Of a stretch of DNA of 64,000 bases, positions 46,993-56,900 are shown in pieces. The position numbers and the translations under genes were made by a program. The number at the start of each line of letters is the position of its first letter. Position 1 is the stretch's first letter. The notes below the pieces were generated by a model that was given only the letters and a program-made list of their open reading frames with translations, was not told where the DNA came from and made no database searches. This DNA comes from Roseomonas populi (lineage in GTDB: Bacteria > Pseudomonadota > Alphaproteobacteria > Acetobacterales > Acetobacteraceae): NCBI RefSeq assembly GCF_024594815.1, contig NZ_JANJOU010000002.1, forward strand, positions 372,001 to 436,000. The letters run 5' to 3'.

Positions 46993-47999
46993 CCCTCGCG
47001 CTTCTTCAGCGTGTCGAGGCTCGGCGCGAAGGCCGGCAGCTTCCAGGCCCCGACCTGATAGGCCCAGCCGCGCCAGTGCTCGTTCAGCCGGGCAGCCTCC
47101 TCGTCCCCACTGGCGGAGAGGATGAGCCAGACATTGCCGTTCTCCTGGCGTAGCCGCGCCGTGACGGAAAGATTGTCGGTCAGGGTAAAGCGGCCCTCGC
47201 CGGCGGCATCGCCGGGCGCCTCGGCCTCGGGCCGGACGTCGATGAGGCCCAGCCCCTCGAGCGCGCGGCCCACCTCGTCGAGCGAGACCTCGTCCGCGGG
47301 CGGGGCATCGGCCGGGAGGGTGATGCGCAGGCGGCCGTCCGGGCCTTCCGTCCGCTGCAGCTCGACCGTCTTGCCGTCGCGGGTGCCGGAGACGCGCAGG
47401 ACGCGCTCCTCCGGAATGTTCGCGATCTCGCGCGCGATCCAGAGCTGCGGGTCAGCATCCACGGGCAGGCGGCCCTCGGCCAGCCAGGACTGGTTCTCGC
47501 TGGGGCGGCGGACATAGGCCGTCTCGCCTGCCGCGCCACCACCACCGGCGGTCCGCACCCGGCGATGGCCGACCACCAGCTCGGCCAGGGGAGTGCCCGT
47601 GCCGTCCAGCACGCGGAGAAGAAGGGCGCTGGAGCTAGGACCGGGCTCGTTCAGGCCAAGGCGGGCAAGGGCCTCGGGGTCGGCCGTTCGGGGCTCGGCG
47701 AACCGCAGTTCCGTGAGGGCGACGAGAAGGGCGCGGACGCGGTCGGCCCGCGCAGGGTAGCCCGATTTCTGCGGCAGCACCCAAACGTCCCCGGGGCCGC
47801 GCTGGAGGGTGAGGCTCTGCCCCCCCTGCCGGACCTCGATCCGCTGGGCGGCCGCCAGCCGGCCGGGCAGGGCGGGGAAGGCGAGGGGCGCCTCGGCCGG
47901 GGTTGGCGTCTCCTCCGGCCCGGCGAGGAGGGCGGCGGCGCCGGCGGCCACGACCGCGGCGCCGCCGAGGGCGAGAAGGTGGCGTCGGTTCAGCGGCAT
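46989..47999 (-). CDS. DUF4340 domain protein
   Basis: 336 residues from ATG 47999 (a GTG at 48011 overlapping the upstream stop is also possible). An N-terminal membrane-anchor stretch (RHLLALGGAAVVAAGAAALL), then a DUF4340 repeat-like region with LVGHRRVRTAGG and LYITL-like strands. DUF4340 proteins regularly follow GldG-like genes in bacterial ABC operons. Function is not established; the position suggests an accessory part outside the membrane. Confidence 0.85.
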   Translation of the reverse strand: MPLNRRHLLALGGAAVVAAGAAALLAGPEETPTPAEAPLAFPALPGRLAAAQRIEVRQGGQSLTLQRGPGDVWVLPQKSGYPARADRVRALLVALTELRFAEPRTADPEALARLGLNEPGPSSSALLLRVLDGTGTPLAELVVGHRRVRTAGGGGAAGETAYVRRPSENQSWLAEGRLPVDADPQLWIAREIANIPEERVLRVSGTRDGKTVELQRTEGPDGRLRITLPADAPPADEVSLDEVGRALEGLGLIDVRPEAEAPGDAAGEGRFTLTDNLSVTARLRQENGNVWLILSASGDEEAARLNEHWRGWAYQVGAWKLPAFAPSLDTLKKREG

Positions 48000-48003
48000 G
48001 GCG

Positions 48004-49968
48004 TCACCCACGCGCCTCCGCCCGGCGCCGGGCGCGGATAACGGCGAGGCCGATGGCGAAGAGGGTGAGCAGCGCGGGGACCAGGGCGATGTTGAGGATG
48101 CGGAGCCAGGTTTCCAGCCCCTCGATCCCCTGGCGAAGCTCCCGCTGAACGCCGCGCAGCTGCTGCCGGGTGTTCAGGATCTCCGTGCGGGCGGCATCGA
48201 TCTCCGCGCGCTGCTCCGGGGTGATCACAGTGGCGCCGGCCGTACCCCCGGCCGCGTTGGCGCTGCCGGGGCCCTGGCGAAGCTCGCGCAGCCGGCGCTC
48301 GGTGGCCTGCAGGCGCTCGGTCAGGCCGCGCTCCGTCTGGCGGTAGCGGGCATCGGCCTCCGCCCGCATGGATTCCACCAGGGTGAAGGGGCGCAGGCTC
48401 TCGCCGCGGGAGCGGAGGGAGATGAGGCTGTCGCCGCCGGCAAGGGTATCGGCGAGGTTCGTCACCAGGGCGCCGTTGTCGGCCGTGGGGGTGGCGACCT
48501 GCTGGCCGAAGAAATCCTGCACGCGGACCCAGAAGCGGTCCTCCAGGATGTCCGTGTCGTTGCCGACCACGAGGTTCGCGGGGCCGTTGGTCTGCGCGGC
48601 GTGGGCCGGCAGGCCAGGGGCGCGCTGTACGCCCTCCGGCAGGGCGGGCGGGCCTTCCGGGAAGGCAGTGCGGAGGGTGCCGCGCACGCGCGCGAGGAGG
48701 ATGTGGCGCTGCCCGTCCGGCTTGAACTCGGAAAGGATGCGGGCCGGGTCGGGGGCCTGCCGGACCCGCGCGGCGTCCACGATCTGCGACTGCGGGGAGG
48801 TGGTCAGGAGGGGCGTCAGCTCCACCGACGCACCCTCGCGCTTCCGCACCTCGCCGGCGCTGGCGAAGGTCACGCCGTTCAGCTCGGCGCTGGCCACGTC
48901 CGCGCGGTCCATGCTGTCGCCCTGGGCGGTGAACCAGGCGATGTAGTCCACGGAGCTGACCCGGTCCGTCGGTGCGGCGCGGACGCGCCAGGCGCCGCGC
49001 TGGTCCAGCACCACCTTGTCCGACGGCGCCTCGATGCCCCAGGCGTTGAAAAGGCGGTCGAGGTTGGAGGCGGTGGAGCCCATCGGCCGGCCGGTGGGAT
49101 CGGGGCGGGCGGCTTGGCTCTCGCTGTGCGGGTCCGTCAGGGCCAGCAGCTTGCCGCCGCGCATGACGAACTGGTCGATCGCGTAGAGGGCCGTGACCGG
49201 CAGGTCCTGGGCATGGGCGACCATCAGGACCTGCACGTCCGAGGGGATCGACTGCGCGTCGGGCGCCACATCCTTCACGGTGAAGAACTGGCGGAGCTGC
49301 GTCATCACCTGGAAAGGCTGCCCGGCGCCGGGGACGCGCATCATCATCGCCCGCGGATCGCCGTTCAGCGGCAGGGAGGAGATGACGCCGAGGACGGGAC
49401 GGGTGGGGTTCGACAGCTCGTGGACCAGGCGGGTGAGGTCGTACTCGAGGAAGCGCTCGCGATCCGGCTGGAAGAAGGGGATGCTGCGCTCGTCGTCCAG
49501 CAGGTTGGTGCCGGAGAGGCCGAAATAGACCTGCTCGCCCTCGTTATCGAGCGGCGCCGCCTGCAGACCCAGCGCCAGCGCGCGGTCCTCCGTCTCGGAG
49601 AAGGGCTCGGGGTCCAGCATCTCCAGCCGGATCTTGCCGCCGGAGAGCGAGGCGTACTCCCGCAGCATCTCATGGACGCGGTCCGAGTAGGCGCCGAAGA
49701 CGGGCACGGCGGCGCCGAGGCGCCGGGAGTAGAAGAGGCGGAGAGTGATCGGGTCCTTGAGGTTCGCCAGTTCCCGCCGCGTGCCGTCCGACAGGGTGTA
49801 GAGGCGCTGCTCCGTCAGGTCGATGCGGGCCGTAGAGAGATAACGGTCCGCCAGCACGTTCACGCCGATGGCCAGCACCGCGGCGGCGGCCAGGGTGCCG
49901 AGAGCGATGGCTGTGCCGCGGCCGTGCGGCTTCGGGGCGCCCACGGGGGTGGTGGAGAGGTCGCTCAC
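48004..49968 (-). CDS. GldG-like ABC transporter auxiliary protein
   Basis: 654 residues. A membrane helix near 22-40, an extracytoplasmic ABC_transp_aux domain (NLKDPITLRLFYSRRL, VRVPGAGQPFQVM, KLLALTDPHSES), a coiled-coil region (RYRQTERGLTERLQATERRLREL, about 540-600), and a last membrane helix near 625-645. GldG homologues pair with ABC-2 type permeases. It is followed 4 bases later by the DUF4340 gene. The function outside gliding bacteria is not known. Confidence 0.87.
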   Translation of the reverse strand: MSDLSTTPVGAPKPHGRGTAIALGTLAAAAVLAIGVNVLADRYLSTARIDLTEQRLYTLSDGTRRELANLKDPITLRLFYSRRLGAAVPVFGAYSDRVHEMLREYASLSGGKIRLEMLDPEPFSETEDRALALGLQAAPLDNEGEQVYFGLSGTNLLDDERSIPFFQPDRERFLEYDLTRLVHELSNPTRPVLGVISSLPLNGDPRAMMMRVPGAGQPFQVMTQLRQFFTVKDVAPDAQSIPSDVQVLMVAHAQDLPVTALYAIDQFVMRGGKLLALTDPHSESQAARPDPTGRPMGSTASNLDRLFNAWGIEAPSDKVVLDQRGAWRVRAAPTDRVSSVDYIAWFTAQGDSMDRADVASAELNGVTFASAGEVRKREGASVELTPLLTTSPQSQIVDAARVRQAPDPARILSEFKPDGQRHILLARVRGTLRTAFPEGPPALPEGVQRAPGLPAHAAQTNGPANLVVGNDTDILEDRFWVRVQDFFGQQVATPTADNGALVTNLADTLAGGDSLISLRSRGESLRPFTLVESMRAEADARYRQTERGLTERLQATERRLRELRQGPGSANAAGGTAGATVITPEQRAEIDAARTEILNTRQQLRGVQRELRQGIEGLETWLRILNIALVPALLTLFAIGLAVIRARRRAEARG

Positions 49969-49972
49969 GGGA

Positions 49973-50704
49973 TCAGTCCGCCTTGCGCAGGTCTACGGCG
50001 ATGGCGTTGGCAAAGAGCCAGACGCCGATGAAGCTGGCGAAGAAGAGGATGTCGCGCAGCGCGACCACCCCACGGGAGAAGGCGCCGAGCCGGTCCGTCA
50101 CGGAGATGCCGCGCGCCGCCTCCGCCATCCAGGGCAGGTTGCGCGAGAGGAACTCCGTGACGATGGGCGAGCCGGCGGCGGCGAAGAGGAAGCAGGCCGC
50201 GACGCCGAGGACGAAGGCGATGACCTGGTTCTTCGTCAGCGCCGAGATGGCGGAGCCGATGGCGAGGTAGGCGCCCGCCACGAGCAGGCAGCCCAGGTAG
50301 CCCGCGGCGATGACGCCGTTGTCCGGGTTCCCCAGCACGTTGACGGTGACCACCAGCGGGAAGGTGAGGACCAGTGCGATGGCGCAGAAGGCCCATGCCG
50401 CGAGGAACTTGCCGAGCACGGCCTGCCACTGCGCGATGGGGAGGGTCAGCAGCAGCTCGATCGTGCCGAGCCGCCTCTCCTCCGCCCAGAGGCGCATGGT
50501 GATCGCGGGCACGAGGAAGAGGAACAGCCAGGGCACGAAGGCGAAGAAGGGCTGCAGGTCCGCCGTGCCGCGCGCGAAGAAGTTGCCGAGCGTGAAGGTG
50601 AGGGCGCCCGACATCACCAGGAAGATTACGATGAAGACGTAGGCGACGGGGGTGGCGAAATAGGAGGCCAGCTCCCGCCGCGCGACGGTTATCACGGCGC
50701 CCAT
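49973..50704 (-). CDS. ABC-2 type permease, GldF-like
   Basis: 243 residues with six membrane segments (for example VFIVIFLVMSGALTF, FFAFVPWLFLFLVPAITMRLWAEE, CAIALVLTFPLVV). The LWAEERRLGTIELLLTLPI segment is a hallmark of this ABC-2 subfamily. The ATG at 50704 overlaps the ATPase stop; a GTG one codon upstream is equally possible. It supplies the membrane channel for the ATPase encoded just before. Confidence 0.9.
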   Translation of the reverse strand: MGAVITVARRELASYFATPVAYVFIVIFLVMSGALTFTLGNFFARGTADLQPFFAFVPWLFLFLVPAITMRLWAEERRLGTIELLLTLPIAQWQAVLGKFLAAWAFCAIALVLTFPLVVTVNVLGNPDNGVIAAGYLGCLLVAGAYLAIGSAISALTKNQVIAFVLGVAACFLFAAAGSPIVTEFLSRNLPWMAEAARGISVTDRLGAFSRGVVALRDILFFASFIGVWLFANAIAVDLRKAD

Positions 50705-51444
50705 CACGCGGCCTCCTGGGTGAGTTCGCGGAAGACGGTGTCGAGGTCCGGCCCACGGGCGGCCAGCGCCGCCGGGGTGGCGTCCGCCACGATGCGGCCA
50801 CGGGCGATCACGATGGCCCGGGTGCAGATGGCGCCCACCTCCTCAAGGATATGGGTGGAGATGAGGATGGCCTTCTCCGGCGCCATCCGGGCGATGAGGT
50901 TGCGGACCTCGTGCTTCTGGTTGGGGTCCAACCCGTCCGTGGGCTCGTCCAGCACCAGAACGGGCGGATCGTGCAGTAGGGCCTGGGCGAGGCCGACGCG
51001 GCGCTTGAAGCCCTTGGAAAGCGTTTCGATGGGCTGGAGGCGGACCTCCTCCAGTTGGGTCATCCGCATGGCGTTGTGGACGCGATCCCCCGCCTCCGTC
51101 CCGCGATAGCCGCGGGCCCGGGCGGCGAAGAGGAGGAAGCCGGTAACGGTCATCTCCGGATAAGTGGGCGCGCCTTCCGGCAAGTAGCCGAGGTGGCGCC
51201 GGGCCTGGACGGGGCGTTCCGCCACATCGTCGCCCATGATGCGGGCGGTACCGGCGCTGGGCGTCACGAAGCCGGCGAGCATCTTCATGGTGGTGGACTT
51301 GCCGGCGCCGTTGGGGCCGAGAAAGCCCAGCACCTCGCCGGGATGGACGGTGAAGGAGAGGTCGTCCACCGCCGTGAAGGCGCCGAAGCGCTTGGTCAGG
51401 CGGTCGATCTCGATATGCGGCGCATCCACGGTGAGGTCCCCCAA
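50704..51444 (-). CDS. ABC transporter ATPase, GldA/CcmA-like
   Basis: 246 residues. Walker A LGPNGAGKSTTMK, the Q-loop region, signature LSKGFKRRVGLAQAL, and Walker B VLVLDEPTDGLDPNQ. First gene of the five-gene minus-strand run ATPase-permease-GldG-DUF4340-Nudix, each joined by short gaps or overlaps. The exported substrate is unknown. Confidence 0.92.
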   Translation of the reverse strand: MGDLTVDAPHIEIDRLTKRFGAFTAVDDLSFTVHPGEVLGFLGPNGAGKSTTMKMLAGFVTPSAGTARIMGDDVAERPVQARRHLGYLPEGAPTYPEMTVTGFLLFAARARGYRGTEAGDRVHNAMRMTQLEEVRLQPIETLSKGFKRRVGLAQALLHDPPVLVLDEPTDGLDPNQKHEVRNLIARMAPEKAILISTHILEEVGAICTRAIVIARGRIVADATPAALAARGPDLDTVFRELTQEAA

Positions 51445-51525
51445 GGCGGGGGACCGGGACGCCCCCGCGGGGCCGGGTTACGGCGGGCAGGGAAGGGGCG
51501 CAAGACCCCCGACCGTCACGGAAGA

Positions 51526-53598
51526 TTACCCGGCAGCCAGCGGCTTCAGGCTCGGATCGTGGTCGAAGATGCCCAGCAGCAACCGCGCGGCTCGGCCCCG
51601 CTCCGTCCGGGACAGGTCCGGGTCCTTCTCCAGCAGCAGCTCCGCCTCCTGGTGCGCCACCCTCACCAGCCCGCCATGGCGCTGCGGGTCCGCGATGCGG
51701 CGGCCGATCTGCCCCGCCTGCCGCGTACCCAGCGCATCGCCGCCGCCGCGGTGGTCGAGGTCCGCGTCAGCGATGAGGAAGCCGTCCTCCGTGTCGCGGA
51801 TGACGGAGAGGCGGCGCTTCTCGCCCTCCGCCAGATCGGCGGAGGGGAGAAGAAGGCAGTAGGACTGCGCGCTGCCCCGCCCGACCCGGCCGCGGAGCTG
51901 ATGCAGGGCGGAGAGGCCGAAGCGCTCGGCCTGCTCGATGATCATGATCGTCGCCTCGGGCACGTCCACGCCTACCTCGACCACCGTGGTGGCCACGAGG
52001 AGCTGCGCGCGGCCGGCGGCGAAGTCGCCCAGCGCCGCCTCCCGCACCTCCAGGCTCTGGGCGCCGTGGGCCAGGCGGACCTTCTCCCCGAAGACTTCCT
52101 TCAGCCCGGCAAAGGTGGTTTCCGCGGCGACGTTGTCGTGCGCCTCGCCCTCCTCGATGGCGCGGACCACCCAGTAGGCGCGGTCCCCCTTCTCAAAGGC
52201 GCGGCGCAGGGCAGCCAGCACCTCGTCCCGCCGGTCGCGGGAGACGATGCGGGTGACGATGGGCTTGCGCCCGGCGGGGCGCCCCTCCAGGCGGGAGACG
52301 GCCATCTCGCCCCACTGGGTGAGGAGAAGGGTGCGCGGGATGGGGGTGGCGGTCATCACCAGCACGTCCGTCTCGCTGCCCTTCTCCGTCAGCATCAGCC
52401 GCTGGGCGACGCCGAAGCGGTGCTGCTCGTCCACCACCACGAGGGCGAGGTCGCGGAACTGCACCCCCTCCTGGAACAGGGCGTGGGTCCCGACGACGAG
52501 CGGCAGGGAGCCGTCGGCAAGGCGCCGCAGCACCCGGCTGCGCTCCTTTCCCTTCACGCTGCCTGCCAGCAGGGCGCACTCCACCCCGGCGGCCCCGGCC
52601 AGGCGCTGGAAGGTGCGGAGGTGCTGGCGGGCCAGGATCTCGGTCGGCGCCATGATGGCGGCCTGGGCCCCGGCCTCAACGGCGCGGACCATGGCCATGA
52701 GCGCCACCAGCGTCTTGCCGCTCCCCACGTCGCCCTGAAGCAGGCGCAGCATCCGGCGGGGGGCGGCGAGGTCGGCGTCGATTTCCGCAAGGGCATGGGC
52801 CTGGGCCGCGGTCGGCTCGTGCCCGAAGGCGGCCACTGCCCGCTCCCGAAGAGTGCCGTCGCCCAGCAGGGGGCGGCCCGGGCGTTCCAGCACGGCGCGG
52901 CGGACCAGGCCGATGGCGATCTGGCCCGCCAGGAGCTCATCATAGGCCAAGCGGTCGACAATTTCGGGCGGTGGCACCGCGACCGGGGCCTGCAGGAGTC
53001 GCAGCGCTTCCGCGAAGCCGGGCCAACGCCGCCGGCGGAGATGGGCGGCGTCCTGCCATTCCGCCAGTTCCGGCAGGCGGGCCAGGGCGCCTCCCATGGC
53101 CTTCGCCACGTCCCGCGGACCCAGCCCCTTCACCAGTGGCCAGACCGGCTGGACGGCGGGGATGGTATCCGGCGGCGAGACGAATTCCGGCGCGTCCATC
53201 TGCCACTTGGCCCCGTAGCGGCGCACGCGGCCCGAGACAGTGCGGGCCGCGCCCTCCGGGAAGGCACGGTGCAGCCAGGGGCCGACCCACTTCGCGCGAA
53301 GGAAGTAGACGAGGTCGAGCAGGGCACGCTCGCTGGTGGCCTTCACAACCCAGGGCTGGGAAGGGTTCCGGGGCGCGATCACCTCCTCGACCAGGAGGGG
53401 GACGGTGGCGATGTCGCCGTCCGCCGCATCGGCCAAGCGGGTGACGCGGCTGCGGTCCGTGTAGCGCTCGGGCAGATGGAGCAGCAGGTCCAGCACGCGC
53501 GGGCCGGCGGCGGCGGCCAGGTGGCGCGCGCGCCCGGCGGCCTCGGGCAGGCTCTCGATCGGGGCAAGAAGGGGGGCGAGGGGGTCTTGGGCTGGCAT
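51526..53598 (-). CDS. recG: ATP-dependent DNA helicase RecG
   Basis: 690 residues. N-terminal wedge/OB region (about 1-250) with IATVPLLVEEV, then the helicase core: Walker A GDVGSGKTLVAL, motif II VVDEQHRFGV, and MTATPIPRT, QLRGRVGRG late motifs. Remodels stalled replication forks and branched DNA. Start ATG at 53598. The upstream space contains an SOS-box-like repeat and a -10-like CATATA. Confidence 0.95.
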   Translation of the reverse strand: MPAQDPLAPLLAPIESLPEAAGRARHLAAAAGPRVLDLLLHLPERYTDRSRVTRLADAADGDIATVPLLVEEVIAPRNPSQPWVVKATSERALLDLVYFLRAKWVGPWLHRAFPEGAARTVSGRVRRYGAKWQMDAPEFVSPPDTIPAVQPVWPLVKGLGPRDVAKAMGGALARLPELAEWQDAAHLRRRRWPGFAEALRLLQAPVAVPPPEIVDRLAYDELLAGQIAIGLVRRAVLERPGRPLLGDGTLRERAVAAFGHEPTAAQAHALAEIDADLAAPRRMLRLLQGDVGSGKTLVALMAMVRAVEAGAQAAIMAPTEILARQHLRTFQRLAGAAGVECALLAGSVKGKERSRVLRRLADGSLPLVVGTHALFQEGVQFRDLALVVVDEQHRFGVAQRLMLTEKGSETDVLVMTATPIPRTLLLTQWGEMAVSRLEGRPAGRKPIVTRIVSRDRRDEVLAALRRAFEKGDRAYWVVRAIEEGEAHDNVAAETTFAGLKEVFGEKVRLAHGAQSLEVREAALGDFAAGRAQLLVATTVVEVGVDVPEATIMIIEQAERFGLSALHQLRGRVGRGSAQSYCLLLPSADLAEGEKRRLSVIRDTEDGFLIADADLDHRGGGDALGTRQAGQIGRRIADPQRHGGLVRVAHQEAELLLEKDPDLSRTERGRAARLLLGIFDHDPSLKPLAAG

Positions 53599-53629
53599 GA
53601 TTCGCGCTGGCGGCTATATGGCACGCCAC

Positions 53630-53644
53630 GAACGAATGCCGAAC
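53630..53644. promoter_or_regulatory. LexA-box-like repeat in the recG/sdhE intergenic region
   Basis: GAAC-N7-GAAC at 53630-53644, 31 bases upstream of recG and 11 bases upstream of sdhE-mfd. On the recG strand it would overlap a -35 placed 17 bases before CATATA (53614-53619). Eight fixed bases occur by chance once or twice in a window this size, so the intergenic place is the main support. Confidence 0.5.
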
Positions 53645-53655
53645 GGGCCTCCGCC

Positions 53656-53976
53656 ATGGATCACGAACAGGACGAACTCTCCCCGCGCCGGCGGCGTTTG
53701 CTCTTCCGTGCCCGCCACCGCGGGACGAAGGAGACGGACCTGCTGATCGGGGGATTTGTGGCCGACCGCATCGCGAGCTTCTCCGATCAGGAGCTGGACG
53801 AGGTTGAGGAGCTGCTGGAGCTGCAGGACGCGGATCTGACGGACTGGCTGACGGGCCGCCGGCCAGTTCCGGCCGAGCTGCAGTCGCCCATGATGCTCCG
53901 GCTGATGGAGGCCAGCGCCGCCCCGGGCGCCGGGCTGCCGGATGGAATGCGGAATCAGGGGGCTCAGGACATCTGA
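53656..53976 (+). CDS. sdhE: Succinate dehydrogenase assembly factor SdhE
   Basis: 106 residues, helical. The key SdhE segment RRRLLFRARHRGTKETDLLIGGF contains the RG motif needed for FAD loading of succinate dehydrogenase, followed by LEELLELQDADLTDWL-like helices (here VEELLELQDADLTDWLTG). ATG at 53656. Mfd starts directly at the next codon position after its stop, so the two are cotranscribed. Confidence 0.93.
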   Translation: MDHEQDELSPRRRRLLFRARHRGTKETDLLIGGFVADRIASFSDQELDEVEELLELQDADLTDWLTGRRPVPAELQSPMMLRLMEASAAPGAGLPDGMRNQGAQDI

Positions 53977-56900
53977 ATGGCGGGTCTCGAGGTTTACGGC
54001 GCCCCTGAGGGCTATGATGGCCTGCTCGTCGCCCGCCGCCGGGCGGAGGAGTCGGGCGGGGTCTTGCATGTCTGCCGGGACGACGCCCGGATGCAGCGCA
54101 TGGCCGAGGCCCTGGCCTTCCTGGCCCCGGATGTGGAGGTCCTGACCTTCCCGGCGTGGGACTGCCTTCCCTACGACCGGGTCTCCCCGAACCCGGAGAT
54201 CACGGCGGAGCGGGTGGCGACCCTGACCCGGCTGATGGAGGCGCCAGCCCGCCCGCGCATCCTGCTGACCACGGTGAACGCCCTGGTCCAGAAGGTGCCG
54301 CCCCGTGCGGTGTTCCAGGGCGCCACCCTGCGGATCGCCAAGGGCGGCCGCTGCGACCCGGAGAAGCTGACAGCCTTCCTGGAGGCCAACGGCTACGGCC
54401 GCGCCGGTACGGTGATGGAACCGGGTGAGTACGCCGTGCGCGGCGGCATCATCGACCTCTACCCGGCCGGGGAGCCGGATCCGGTGCGCCTGGACCTGTT
54501 CGGCGACGAGGTGGAGAGCCTGCGGCGCTTCGACCCGGGCACCCAGCGCTCGGGTGAAGCCATCAATGAGCTGTGGCTGCGGCCGATGGGCGAGGTGTTC
54601 CTCGACCCGGACTCGATTACACGCTTCCGCACGGAGTACCGCGACCTCTTCGGCCCGGCCGCCGGCGACGACCCGCTCTATGTCAGCATCTCGGCGGGGC
54701 AGCGGCACCCCGGGATGGAGCACTGGGCCGGGCTCTTCCACGAGAGCATGGAGACCCTGATCGACTATCTCGGCCCGGCCTCCACCAGCCTGGACCACCA
54801 GGCGGAGGACGCGCTGGATGCGCGGCTGGAAACCATCGAGGACCACTACGAGGCGCGCCGCCTGCCGCCGCGCGAGGGGGAGGTGCCCTACCGCCCCGCG
54901 CCGCCGCGCCGCCTCTACCTGGATCGCAAGGGTTGGGACCGGATGCTCTCCGGCGGGCCGATCCTGCGGTTCAACCCATTCGGCAAGCCGGAGGGCGGGG
55001 AAGGGGTCGAGGCCGGGGGCCGCCAGGGTCGCCTCTTCACCGAGGTGCGGCAGGCCGGGGGCAATGTGTTCGAGGCCTTCCATGAGCACGCCCGCGCCAT
55101 GGCCGGGCAGGGGCGCCGGGTGGTGCTGGCCGGCTGGACCCGCGGTTCCCGGGAACGGCTGGGCAACCTGCTGCGGGAGCACAAGATCCCCAGCCAACTC
55201 GTCGAGCACTGGCCGGAGGTGCAGAAGCTGCCGCCGGGCGTGACCGGGCTGGCGATCTGGGGGCTGGAGCGCGGCTTCATCGGGGCACCGGGGGCCGACG
55301 GCGAGCCGGGCATCTCCGTCACCGGCGAGCAGGACCTGCTGGGCGACCGCATCGCGCGCCCGCCCCGCCGGCGCAAGCGCGCGGACCAGTTCATCGCGGA
55401 CGCCACCGAGATCGAGGAAGGCGACCTCGTCGTCCATATCGACCACGGCATCGGGCGCTACGACGGGCTGCAGACGCTGGACGCCGGCGGCGCGCCGCAT
55501 GACTGCCTGCGGCTGATCTACGATGGCGGGGACAAGCTCTTCTTGCCCGTGGAGAACATCGAGGTCCTGACGCGCTTCGGCAGCGATGCCGCGGGAGTCG
55601 CGCTCGACAAGCTCGGCGGCGTCTCCTGGCAGAACCGGAAGGCGAAGGCGAAGTCGCGCATCCAGGACATGGCGGCGCAGCTGATCCGCACCGCCGCCGA
55701 GCGCCAGACGCGGGAGGGCGTGATGGCCACCCCGCCCGAGGGTGCCTGGGACGAGTTCTGCGCGCGCTTCCCCTTCGCCGAGACGGAGGATCAGCTCCGC
55801 GCCATCTCCGACATCCTGGAGGACCTTTCCGCCGGCAAGCCGATGGATCGCCTCATCTGCGGCGATGTGGGCTTTGGCAAGACGGAGGTGGCGCTGCGCG
55901 CGGCCTTCGTAGTGGCGATGACGGGCGCGCAGGTGGCGGTTGTGGTTCCCACCACGCTCCTCTCCCGCCAGCACTTCCGCAACTTCTCCCGCCGGTTCGA
56001 GGGGCTGCCGGTGAAGGTGGCCCAGCTCTCCCGCATGGTGACGCCGAAGGAGCAGGCGGCGGTGAAGGCGGGGCTGAAGGACGGCACCGTCAACATCGTC
56101 GTCGGCACCCATGCCCTGCTGGCCAAGGGGGTGGAGTTCGCCGACCTCGGCCTGGTGATCGTGGACGAGGAGCAGCACTTCGGCGTGGCCCACAAGGAGC
56201 GGCTGAAGTCGCTCAAGGCCGACGTGCACGTGCTGACGCTGACGGCCACGCCGATCCCGCGGACGCTCCAGCTCGCCCTCTCCGGCGTGCGGGAGATGAG
56301 CGTGATCGCGACGCCGCCGGTGGACCGCCTGGCGGTGCGCACCTTCATCATGCCCTGGGATTCCGTGGTGATCAGGGAGGCGATCCAGCGCGAGCGCTTC
56401 CGCGGCGGGCAGGTTTTCTGCGTGGTGCCGCGCCTGGAGGACCTGCCGAAGGTCGCGACCCGACTCGCGGAGATCGTGCCTGAGGTGCGGATCGCCCAGG
56501 CGCATGGCCGTCTCTCCGCCACCGAGCTCGAGAAGGTCATGACCGAGTTCGGCGACGGCAAGTACGACATCCTCCTCTCCACTAATATCGTGGAGAGCGG
56601 GCTGGACATGCCGGCGGTGAACACGCTGCTGATCCACCGCGCCGATATGTTCGGGCTGGCGGGGCTGTATCAGCTGCGCGGGCGCGTCGGGCGCGGGAAG
56701 CTGCGCGGCTACGCTTACTTCACCTGGCCGCAGTCGCACCGCCTTTCGGCGGCCGCGCAGAAGCGGCTGGAGGTGATGCAGACGCTGGATAATCTCGGCG
56801 CCGGCTTCACCCTGGCCTCCCACGACCTGGATATCCGCGGCGCCGGCAACCTGCTGGGCGACGAGCAGTCCGGCCATGTACGGGAGGTCGGCATAGAGCT

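Noticed and set aside
53614-56877. Long open frame antisense to mfd
   Set aside because: Same GC-driven effect; the opposite strand encodes Mfd with all motifs intact.
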